Of a stretch of DNA of 11,391 nt, positions 1 to 6,483 are shown one piece after another. The stretch comes from Flavobacteriaceae bacterium (GTDB lineage: Bacteria > Bacteroidota > Bacteroidia > Flavobacteriales > Flavobacteriaceae): positions 1 through 11,391 of the forward strand of contig CANEXR010000068.1 in assembly GCA_947443815.1 (NCBI GenBank), written 5' to 3'. A program made the translations under genes and the position numbers. The notes under the pieces are model-generated. The model was not told the origin of the DNA. It did no database searches and saw nothing but the letters and a program-made list of their open reading frames with translations. Positions within the stretch are counted from its first letter, which is position 1. Every line of letters starts with the position of its first letter.

Positions 1-891
1 ACGCTTGTTAAGAAAATTTTGTTTCCTGCCATGCAAAAAAAATTAGATAATGCTGGTGAAAAAGCAGGGCAATTTAGCGAACTCGCTGGCTCTTTCTCTC
101 AAATAAAACACATTGAATATGTAGATCAAAACCCTATTGGCAGAAGCTCTCGCTCTAATCCCGTGACTTATATAAAGGCATATGATGATATTCGAGAATT
201 GTATGCCAAGGAAAAACTTTCAAAAGTTAGAGGCTACCAAGCCAAACATTTTTCGTTTAATGTAGATGGAGGAAGATGTGAAACCTGCAAAGGAGAAGGT
301 GCCATTAATGTAGAAATGGTTTTCATGGCTGATGTGCAATTACCTTGTGAAACTTGCAATGGAAAACGATTCAAGAAAGAAGTGCTCGAGATCCATTTTG
401 AAGGCAAAAACATTCATGATATCCTTACGATGACTATCGACGATTCGATACAGTTTTTTAAAAACAGCAAACAAAACAAGATTACTCAAAAACTACAGCC
501 GCTACAAGATGTTGGATTAGGGTATGTACAATTAGGACAATCGTCTTCAACCTTATCTGGTGGAGAAGCACAACGTATTAAATTGGCGTCATTTCTTGTA
601 AAAGGAGCTACAAAAGACAAAGCCTTATTTGTATTTGATGAACCTACAACAGGATTGCATTTTCACGATATCAAAAAATTATTAGCTTCATTTGATGCTC
701 TTATAGAAAAAGGGCATTCTATAATTGTCATCGAACATAATCTGGATTTGATAAAATGTGCAGATTGGATTATAGATCTTGGACCCGAAGGTGGAGAGAA
801 TGGAGGACGATTATTAGCTGAAGGAACTCCTGAAGAAATTGTAAAAATAAAACAATCAGTAACTGCTAAATACCTAAAGGAAAAACTATAA
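1..891 (+). CDS. uvrA: UvrA, excinuclease ABC subunit A (C-terminal part, 5' end outside window)
   Basis: UvrA is the damage-sensing ATPase of nucleotide excision repair: as a dimer it loads UvrB onto damaged DNA in the cytoplasm. The frame is open from base 1, giving 296 visible residues of a protein usually about 940 long. The first codons (TLVKKILFP) match the residues right after GKS of the second Walker A motif, so the window begins inside that P-loop. Visible are the C-terminal zinc finger (Cys93, Cys96, Cys116, Cys119, counted from base 1), the RSNP segment before it, the ABC signature LSGGEAQR (185-192), Walker B FVFDEPTTGLH (about 210-220) with catalytic Glu214, and the H-loop His246 in VIEHNLD. 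The end LGPEGGENGG...GTPEEI is standard for the family. All C-terminal catalytic elements are intact, so this is a functional-looking UvrA cut only by the window. The TTG at 19 and ATG at 31 are internal codons. The gene ends 4 nt before a convergent gene. Confidence 0.96.
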   Translation, partial: TLVKKILFPAMQKKLDNAGEKAGQFSELAGSFSQIKHIEYVDQNPIGRSSRSNPVTYIKAYDDIRELYAKEKLSKVRGYQAKHFSFNVDGGRCETCKGEGAINVEMVFMADVQLPCETCNGKRFKKEVLEIHFEGKNIHDILTMTIDDSIQFFKNSKQNKITQKLQPLQDVGLGYVQLGQSSSTLSGGEAQRIKLASFLVKGATKDKALFVFDEPTTGLHFHDIKKLLASFDALIEKGHSIIVIEHNLDLIKCADWIIDLGPEGGENGGRLLAEGTPEEIVKIKQSVTAKYLKEKL

Positions 892-895
892 AAAT

Positions 896-1198
896 TTAAC
901 CCATGTAGCAGTTTTCTTGAAACACATTGCCATCCTCATCTAAAGCAACTAGTATTTTTTTGGCTCTAGAAACATAACTTAAATATATCCAAGCTACTGA
1001 CCAAAGCCCGAGAGTGATACAGAAAATAAAAAAATTCAATGGGTGATTGACCCGTTTTCCTTCTTTTGATAAAATAGCAAAGGGTAACTTATCGTTTCTT
1101 TCTTCTAAGGTAAATCCTTCACGAATTTTAGTGGCAATTGAATTTGAAAAATTTTTAAAATTTTCTTCATTCTTAACTTGACTCCTTTTCATAATCAT
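896..1198 (-). CDS. Small single-span membrane protein of unknown function
   Basis: I do not recognise a named family. The 100-residue product has a polar, charged N-terminal half (1-53), one clear hydrophobic segment at about 54-76 (FFIFCITLGLWSVAWIYL is its core) and a short charged tail ending in CYMG. There is no signal peptide, so a cytoplasmic N-terminal domain anchored by one helix is plausible. The start is ATG at 1198; a second ATG two codons downstream (MIM) is equally possible. A TAnnTTTG-like -7 element lies upstream at 1255-1262. The gene is convergent with uvrA, with 4 nt between the stop codons, and is separated from the upstream MscS gene by a 241-nt gap, so it is probably transcribed alone. 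The length, start context and sensible hydrophobicity pattern support a real gene. No function can be assigned. Confidence 0.72.
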   Translation of the reverse strand: MIMKRSQVKNEENFKNFSNSIATKIREGFTLEERNDKLPFAILSKEGKRVNHPLNFFIFCITLGLWSVAWIYLSYVSRAKKILVALDEDGNVFQENCYMG

Positions 1199-1254
1199 TA
1201 TATTTTAATTTGTTAGCTTCTATCCTTCGAAGATTTTATTTAAAAATACATCAA

Positions 1255-1262
1255 CAAAAATA
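1255..1262 (-). promoter_or_regulatory. Candidate -7 promoter element for the 100-aa membrane protein gene
   Basis: On the minus strand these bases read TATTTTTG, matching the Bacteroidota -7 consensus TAnnTTTG. They lie 56 nt upstream of the ATG at 1198. No convincing TTG at the -33 position was seen, and T-rich DNA produces such matches by chance, so support is weak. Confidence 0.3.
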
Positions 1263-1345
1263 TACAAAAAAAAAGGTTCTTACCATACCCACTTTTAGTG
1301 ATTTTCGACTAAACACCTTATAATCATCTTTGATTTTCCATTTAA

Positions 1346-1400
1346 ATTATTCGAAATCTTTTTTAAAAAATTGTTTATTTACTTAAAAAAATCGAATGAT
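1346..1400. repeat. Imperfect inverted repeat (possible terminator or RNA hairpin)
   Basis: The outer arms are 1346-1354 (ATTATTCGA) and 1392-1400 (TCGAATGAT), which pair over 9 bp with one G-T. The inner arms are 1359-1366 (TTTTTTAA) and 1383-1390 (TTAAAAAA), which pair over 8 bp. They are separated by a 4/1 internal loop and a 16-nt apical loop. The repeat sits about 40 nt beyond the stop codon of the MscS gene on its downstream side, so it could end or stabilise that transcript. The stem is almost entirely A-T, which makes a chance origin possible. The rest of the 1199-1439 gap shows no coding signal. Confidence 0.35.
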
Positions 1401-1439
1401 GGGGGCCTCCTATTGAATAAAATACCCTAATAGAACAAA

Positions 1440-3122
1440 CTACTCCTTATTTTTTATTTTAAAAAAGGGAGCTTCATAATCTTTATCTAAATAATGTTCT
1501 GGTATTGTAGTTTGATTTCCATCACGGAGCGCTTTATAATGTGGGGACATAATTTCAATTCCATCTTCATTAAAACAATCCTGAATATTTTGATGCAATA
1601 ACGAATAAATCAAAGGTTGCTTAGTTGCTGATTTTGTATAAGCATTGATTTCATAAGAAACATAAAAATCATCTAAGCTAGTTTGCAATACAAAAGGCGT
1701 TGGCTCTTTTAGTAATAAATCAGTTCTTAAAGCAGCATTAATTAGTGCCTTATGAATTTTAGTCCAAGGAACATCATATCCAATTGTAACAGTTGTATGT
1801 ATAACTAATCCATTTGTGGTACTTTTTGTATTTGCCGAAAAATTAGTTGACGTACTCGATAAAACAGTAGCATTAGGTATCGTAATATCTTCCATTTTCG
1901 GAGTTCTAACTCGAGTTACCAAAGCTGTTTTTTCAATCACCTCACCGCTTACTTCTCCGATTTTTATAAAATCTCCAATTTTAAAAGGACGCATATAGGT
2001 AATTACTAAGCCTGCAACCATATTAGCAATTGCATTAGAAGAGCCTATAGAAAACAAAACCCCAACAAATACGGTAACTCCCTTAAAAATAGGAGAATTG
2101 GATCCTGGTAAATACGGAAAAATAATGACCAACATAAAAGCATACAATAAGACTTTGACGATATTAAATGTTGGTTTCGCCCAATCACTATAGAATCCAT
2201 CAATGTTTATCTTTTCGTTTTGGATTTCATCTACAAAATATTTTATGATTTTTAGTAAATACCTAAAAAGTAGTACGATAACAGCAATTGAAAATAAATT
2301 AGGTAAAAAATTCACAAAACCCATTAAAGCCATTTTTGCAGGTTTCAAAATCCAATTTAAAAGTGTAGTTGTATATACTTCTGTCGATGGAAAAACACTA
2401 AAAAGTAATGGTAGCGACAAATAAACAATCAAAATTAAAATCCCAGTCCGAATAAAAACAAATAACTTAAGAACAATCTGAAGTTGTTGACTAGAGGATA
2501 AAACATGAAAATTATTGAATTTATATCCCTTAAAAAAACGTTCGTCATGCCGAATTAAAAAATATTTCAATCTGCGAAACAATTTATTAATGACAAAAAG
2601 AACAAAACCAATTAATACAATGAATAGTAATTCTAATCCTATCCTTTTCCCCCATTCAAGATACGAACTGTTTTCTTTATGAAAAAGAATCGTTTGTTTA
2701 ATGACATTTAAATCTTTTTTAGCCAAATCAATATTTTTCATCCCAACAGTTTCAGCATCTTTGTTTAAAATTGACATGATTACAAAATCATTTTTATAAA
2801 TAATATCAAAACTAATGTCAGTTTCACTAATTTTTAATGAATCTGGACTAAAAAAAGGATCTTCATAGAGTTGAATAATTCTTTCTGATATGGCTTTGGC
2901 TCTATTTTGAGGTGTAAAAGAACCTATTTTATTATGTACAAAAAACAAGGTGTCTCTGAATGGTACAACCGGAAAAGCTTTGGAACTATTTATTTTAGGA
3001 ACCGAATCATTAGGATAAATAGATGTTGTGGTATCTTTCGGATTAACACTTGGTTTTACTTGTGCAGTACCTACTAATGAAGAAAGAAAAAAGAGAAAGA
3101 AAAGACGTAAAATTAAATTCAT
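1440..3122 (-). CDS. MscS-family mechanosensitive ion channel with signal peptide
   Basis: Proteins of this family open in response to membrane tension and release solutes during hypo-osmotic shock. The 560-residue product starts with a signal peptide (about 1-20, ending VGTAQ). Next comes an extracytoplasmic region to about 155, then inner-membrane segments near 161-179, 217-245, 275-297 and 320-338, and the pore-lining helix at about 347-377 (GVLFSIGSSNAIANMVAG). The MscS beta domain follows (about 378-430: RPFKIGDFIKIGE, then VRTPKMEDITIPNATVLSS), then the alpha/beta C-terminal domain ending in EIMSPHYKALRDGN. E. coli MscS has 286 residues, so this is one of the larger family members with extra N-terminal helices and a periplasmic domain. 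I chose the ATG at 3122 because it begins directly with the signal peptide; an in-frame TTG 15 codons upstream would bury that signal. A good -7 element lies upstream at 3205-3212. Ion selectivity cannot be read from the sequence. Confidence 0.93.
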   Translation of the reverse strand: MNLILRLFFLFFLSSLVGTAQVKPSVNPKDTTTSIYPNDSVPKINSSKAFPVVPFRDTLFFVHNKIGSFTPQNRAKAISERIIQLYEDPFFSPDSLKISETDISFDIIYKNDFVIMSILNKDAETVGMKNIDLAKKDLNVIKQTILFHKENSSYLEWGKRIGLELLFIVLIGFVLFVINKLFRRLKYFLIRHDERFFKGYKFNNFHVLSSSQQLQIVLKLFVFIRTGILILIVYLSLPLLFSVFPSTEVYTTTLLNWILKPAKMALMGFVNFLPNLFSIAVIVLLFRYLLKIIKYFVDEIQNEKINIDGFYSDWAKPTFNIVKVLLYAFMLVIIFPYLPGSNSPIFKGVTVFVGVLFSIGSSNAIANMVAGLVITYMRPFKIGDFIKIGEVSGEVIEKTALVTRVRTPKMEDITIPNATVLSSTSTNFSANTKSTTNGLVIHTTVTIGYDVPWTKIHKALINAALRTDLLLKEPTPFVLQTSLDDFYVSYEINAYTKSATKQPLIYSLLHQNIQDCFNEDGIEIMSPHYKALRDGNQTTIPEHYLDKDYEAPFFKIKNKE

Positions 3123-3204
3123 ATTTGTAAGTTTTATGACAATTCTTAAACGTTCAAAAAATAACAATCGAATTTTTTGTTAAAATAACACGATTATTCA
3201 CTAA

Positions 3205-3212
3205 CAAATATA
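3205..3212 (-). promoter_or_regulatory. Candidate promoter (-7 element) for the MscS gene
   Basis: The minus strand reads TATATTTG, an exact match to the Bacteroidota TAnnTTTG -7 consensus. A TTG lies 15 nt upstream as a possible -33 element, slightly closer than the usual 17-23 nt. The predicted transcript would have an 80-nt leader before the ATG at 3122. The position, in the gap after the flippase gene, suggests the channel gene is transcribed separately from the glycan genes. Confidence 0.5.
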
Positions 3213-3271
3213 AAAAACAAAACAATGCAATTATTATGCATGTCCATTTTTTCTAATTAAAAAACTAGTCT

Positions 3272-4741
3272 TTATATTTTAATTTTCAACTTCCTCAGTA
3301 CTGTATCCAAAGCTTGATTTATTTCTGGAGAAATTACAAATTTATAATTGATATATATATAGAGAATAGTAACCAAAACGGATTTCATTCCAATGGCAAC
3401 AATTGGATGAAAGGGAAATTGCCAAAAATAAAACAACAAAAATAAAAATGCCGTAATGGCTATAGAATAAAACGTTTGATTTGTAAAAGGATACAAATGC
3501 AATCGTTTTACCACAAAAAGTAATTTAGCAATACTATATAAAGTTATCGATAATAAAGTAGCAAATGCCGAACCCGTAATCCCGTATAAAGGAATAAAAA
3601 TCCAGTTTAGTCCAAAGGCTACCAAAACCAATAAAACTCCTAAAAGTAAAACCGCTCTATAGTATTTTGGATTAAAAATAATTGCATTATTATTCCCTAA
3701 AATCAAATCAAAATATTTAGATAAACCAATCATAAATACCACTGGAATACCACCTCTGTAGTCTTGAGGAACTAATTCATACAACTGATTAATATTAACA
3801 AAAATGCACAACATTACAAATCCTCCCACTAATTGAAGATTAATGGAGGTCTTTTTATACAAAGCATTTAATTCATCATGTTTATTTTCATGCATTAATT
3901 TAGCAGTTATTGGGTATACAATTTGATGCATGGCACGGCTCGGAACTGATATAACTAATGCAATATAAGTAGCAACTGAATAGTAAGCAATATTTTCAAT
4001 TTTCATATATTGATTCAACATGATTTTATCCCCATCCAAAAGTAAATTAGCGACACTACCTGACAAAATAATATAAAAAGTATACTCTAATATTGCTTTT
4101 GTGTTTTTAGGAATTGTAAATTGGAAATCCGGTTTTTTTATATAAAATGCATAAAACATAGTGACCAAAAAAGCAATGAAATAAATTGCCGCAGTGATGT
4201 AAACAAATTCAATTAGCGTCATCCAATGAAAATAAAGTCCCACTAATGCTATCGATGAAAATAAACGCAGTCCAACTTCCTTTATGAAATTTCCAAAAAC
4301 GGAATGCATGTGTACCCTTGCCCACGCATAAAAAATTTCAAAATAAGACATACAAAGACCTATGAAAGGAATCAATAACACATATTCTTTTACAACTGGA
4401 TTTTTCTTGGATATAAAAAAAGTAATATCATCATAAAAAAATAAAGCAATCAACAAGATTGGGATACAAATTAATAGCGGAAAAAGTACCGTAAAGGATA
4501 AAAACTGAGCTCTTTCCTCCTCTGTTTTGTATTGTGAATAAAATTTGACAAGACTGTTTTGCATACCAATAGCAAACAAAGGCATAATAACGTTAGCTGC
4601 AGAAAGAATGTAATTTGTTAGCGCATAATAAGTAGCTCCTAAAAAAACAGGGTAAAGATAAATTGTATTTACTGCTCCAATTCCAAAACCAAAATAAGTA
4701 ATTATTGTATTCTTTAAAGATTGATTTAATACGATTCCCAT
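3272..4741 (-). CDS. Wzx-like flippase, polysaccharide biosynthesis/MOP superfamily
   Basis: The 489-residue protein is hydrophobic almost throughout, with about 12 to 14 predicted membrane helices (for example 12-33, 42-62, 82-104, 118-138, 160-200, 218-235, 253-270, 300-320, 360-383, 388-411, 424-441, 448-468). Its N-terminus (SLKNTIITYFGFGIGAVNT) has the layout of the oligosaccharide flippase family, with SGSVANLLLDGDKIML at about 227-242 resembling the conserved start of the second half. Family members move polyprenyl-linked glycans across the inner membrane; the substrate here is unknown. It starts at ATG 4741, 39 nt after the stop of the glycosyltransferase gene on the same strand, which fits co-transcription. 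A lipid II or teichuronate-type flippase cannot be excluded by eye, but the neighbours favour a surface glycan. Confidence 0.87.
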   Translation of the reverse strand: MGIVLNQSLKNTIITYFGFGIGAVNTIYLYPVFLGATYYALTNYILSAANVIMPLFAIGMQNSLVKFYSQYKTEEERAQFLSFTVLFPLLICIPILLIALFFYDDITFFISKKNPVVKEYVLLIPFIGLCMSYFEIFYAWARVHMHSVFGNFIKEVGLRLFSSIALVGLYFHWMTLIEFVYITAAIYFIAFLVTMFYAFYIKKPDFQFTIPKNTKAILEYTFYIILSGSVANLLLDGDKIMLNQYMKIENIAYYSVATYIALVISVPSRAMHQIVYPITAKLMHENKHDELNALYKKTSINLQLVGGFVMLCIFVNINQLYELVPQDYRGGIPVVFMIGLSKYFDLILGNNNAIIFNPKYYRAVLLLGVLLVLVAFGLNWIFIPLYGITGSAFATLLSITLYSIAKLLFVVKRLHLYPFTNQTFYSIAITAFLFLLFYFWQFPFHPIVAIGMKSVLVTILYIYINYKFVISPEINQALDTVLRKLKIKI

Positions 4742-4780
4742 TGTAGGATTTTAAAGTTATGATACTAAGAATTACCTGTT

Positions 4781-6064
4781 TTATTTAATTAATTGAGCCA
4801 ATTCTTTGGTTAGATTTTTTCTGGAATACTGTTGTAAACTTACTGCGTTTGCTTGTAGTTTCCCTTCTAGATATTCATTATAAAAGCCCAAAATTACACT
4901 TTTTAGTTTCACTTTCTCAGAATATTCAAAGAATACTCCAGTATTAGTCCTAGTAATGATTTCAGAAAAATCAGAATCTTTGGGTCCAATAGCGATAATT
5001 GGTCTGTTAGAAACCATATATTCAAATAATTTCCCTGGAATAATACTCTTGGTATCTTCAGAATCAATTTCTATAAGTAATAAAATTTGCGACTTTCTCT
5101 GATGTGCAATTGCTTCTTTATGTGACACATAACCTAAATTATTCAAATATGAATTCAATTTAAATAGCGCTATGGTTTCTAAAACTTCTTGACTCACAGC
5201 ACCAATTAATTTTATTTCCAAATGTATTTTGAAATCTGGAATTTCATCGATTAATTCCACCAAACTTTCCCATAAAATCAATGGATTTCTTTCTGAAAGA
5301 AACGAACCAATATGCGCCAAACTAAATTTCGAGTCCAAAGTCTGTTTTTCAACTTCTTCTGTATCATATCCATTGGTTATAACAGCAATTGGTTTGTTGG
5401 TGATGGCTTGAAACTCAGTTTTAGTTGTTTTACTAGTTACAATAATTGTATCAGCAGTATTCAAAACCAAATGCTCTAATTTTTTGTGTTTTTTGGCTGC
5501 ATAATCTGACAATCGCAATGATTTATGATATCCGATAGTCGTCCAAGGATCTCGAAAATCAGCAAACCACTTTATATTCAATTTTGATTTTAATGCTAAT
5601 CCAATAAGGTGCAAACTGTGAGGTGGTCCTGAGGTAATAATGGTATCAATATTATTCTCTACAATATATTTTTCTAAATAGGATACAGATGGTTTTACCC
5701 AAAAAACACGAGCATCTGGAATAAATAAATTGCCTCTAATCCAAAGGAATAATTTATCTAAAAAAGATTGTTTTTTTTGATTTGGAATAATACCTGAACT
5801 GATTTTTTTTGTTTTATTTTTCGAAAGAAAAGAAGCCAATTGATACGGTTCAAAAATGGGTTGTTTTAGAACAATTGCTTTGTCCAAAACTTCATTCACT
5901 AACTTTTCATCTACAATTGGATAAGTGGGATTCTCAGGAATATAAACGATAGGCTGAATTCCAAAATCAGGTAAGTATTTAACAAATTTTAACCAACGTT
6001 GTACACCTGGACCTCCAGCTGGTGGCCAATAGTAGGTAATTATTAAGAGTTTCTTTGGTTCCAA
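4781..6064 (-). CDS. GT-B fold glycosyltransferase, GT4-like
   Basis: This 427-residue cytoplasmic enzyme probably transfers a sugar from a nucleotide donor to a lipid-linked or other acceptor. The N-terminal Rossmann domain opens with LLIITYYWPPAGGPGVQRW (6-24), whose Gly-rich loop is typical of GT4-type enzymes. It also has TSGPPHSLHLIG (144-155) and DFRDPW (169-174). The C-terminal donor-binding domain begins near 230 with NGYD (231-234) and HIGSF (251-255), and ends with IPGKLFEYM (342-350), which carries the usual donor-contacting Glu. There are no transmembrane helices. The start is TTG at 6064-6062. The only upstream codons before an in-frame stop at 6074-6076 are Thr-Leu-Asn, so no ATG is available, and homologues of this type begin just before the same motif. 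The stop is followed after 39 nt by the flippase gene. Donor and acceptor sugars cannot be deduced. Confidence 0.9.
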   Translation of the reverse strand: MEPKKLLIITYYWPPAGGPGVQRWLKFVKYLPDFGIQPIVYIPENPTYPIVDEKLVNEVLDKAIVLKQPIFEPYQLASFLSKNKTKKISSGIIPNQKKQSFLDKLFLWIRGNLFIPDARVFWVKPSVSYLEKYIVENNIDTIITSGPPHSLHLIGLALKSKLNIKWFADFRDPWTTIGYHKSLRLSDYAAKKHKKLEHLVLNTADTIIVTSKTTKTEFQAITNKPIAVITNGYDTEEVEKQTLDSKFSLAHIGSFLSERNPLILWESLVELIDEIPDFKIHLEIKLIGAVSQEVLETIALFKLNSYLNNLGYVSHKEAIAHQRKSQILLLIEIDSEDTKSIIPGKLFEYMVSNRPIIAIGPKDSDFSEIITRTNTGVFFEYSEKVKLKSVILGFYNEYLEGKLQANAVSLQQYSRKNLTKELAQLIK

Positions 6065-6100
6065 GTTTAAAGTTTAGAAGTTTAAGGTTTAGAAGTTTAA
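6064..6100. repeat. 15-bp tandem repeat, about 2.5 copies, abutting a start codon
   Basis: The plus strand shows AGTTTAAAGTTTAGA (6064-6078), AGTTTAAGGTTTAGA (6079-6093) and a partial AGTTTAA (6094-6100). The two full units differ at one base. Each unit itself contains two GTTTA-like half-repeats. The array begins at the first base of the glycosyltransferase start codon (TTG, minus strand) and occupies the position where its ribosome-binding region should be. Repeats of this kind can expand or contract by slippage. Confidence 0.8.
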
Positions 6101-6141
6101 CTTACAACTTCTGAAGTTGAAGATTGGCAATCAACAATCTT
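6092..6141. repeat. Nested inverted repeats downstream of the gene remnant
   Basis: Three inverted repeats overlap or adjoin here. CAACTTC-T-GAAGTTG (6105-6119) has perfect 7-bp arms around one base. AAGATTG (6120-6126) pairs with CAATCTT (6135-6141) over 7 bp with an 8-nt loop. GAAGTT (6092-6097) can pair with AACTTC (6106-6111) as an alternative to the first. No U-tract follows, so a classical intrinsic terminator is not supported. The right-hand hairpin overlaps the shifted stop codon (6131-6133) of the remnant, so it may be that gene's old 3' end structure. Confidence 0.5.
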
Positions 6142-6378
6142 TACTCATTTTTTTATTTATTTTTACCAATTCTTCAATATCTAAAATATCTTTAGGTCTG
6201 TTGTAGCTTTTTTAGCTTTTATCAAATTATCATAATCTAAAAAGTACACTGAAATTTCTTTCAAGATAACAATAGTAGAATTTTGTAACAAACTGTCAAA
6301 TTTTTCATTTTCTAATCCTTTTATAGAAGTCATAACAACTAATCTCAAGCCGAAAAAATAGTAAAATCTGTAAATCAA
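6131..6378 (-). pseudogene. Frameshifted C-terminal remnant of a DUF6036/MNT-like nucleotidyltransferase
   Basis: One frame encodes MTSIKGLENEKFDSLLQNST (from 6333), then YFLDYDNLIKAKKAT, and stops at 6181-6183. If two bases near 6200-6201 are read as the rest of a three-base codon, the frame continues as RPKDILDIEELVKINKK to a TGA at 6131-6133. The joined pattern (FLDYDNLIKxKKATxRPKDxxDxEEL) is the C-terminal signature I associate with DUF6036/MNT-type nucleotidyltransferase proteins, often encoded in defence or toxin-antitoxin loci. The preceding LRLVVMTSI resembles the family's RIDxMTSI with Asp changed to Val. The N-terminal half with the GG-containing nucleotidyltransferase motif is not present upstream; only stops are found before about 6379. 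I infer a 5' truncation plus a one-base deletion. The family call is from memory of the pattern, not a search. The rest of 6379-6483 shows nothing recognisable. Confidence 0.55.
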
Positions 6379-6483
6379 GTAATGGTTAGATTACCGACAT
6401 TATTTTTGTTGAGTTTTTCTTTTTATCTATAGATTTCATAATTAAATGTACCATTTTAGAAAGGTATTTTCATTAATCTTTTA

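Noticed and set aside
1816..2424. Plus-strand open frames of 60 and 73 codons (1816-1998 and 2203-2424)
   Set aside because: They lie antisense within the well-supported MscS gene and have no recognisable domain or start context.
3123..3167. Upstream TTG start extending the MscS protein by 15 residues
   Set aside because: It would place a charged leader before a clear signal peptide; the ATG at 3122 starts exactly at that signal.
3245..3270. T6-spacer-A6 inverted repeat after the flippase gene as a terminator
   Set aside because: The stem is only A-T pairs with a 6-nt loop and is expected by chance in DNA of this composition.
5229..5411. Plus-strand 60-codon open frame
   Set aside because: Antisense shadow of the glycosyltransferase gene with no independent support.
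6379..6450. Short minus-strand frame starting near 6441 (MKSIDKKKNSTKIMSVI) as a small gene or the start of the nucleotidyltransferase remnant
   Set aside because: Only 17 codons before a stop, no family resemblance, and it cannot be joined convincingly to the remnant.
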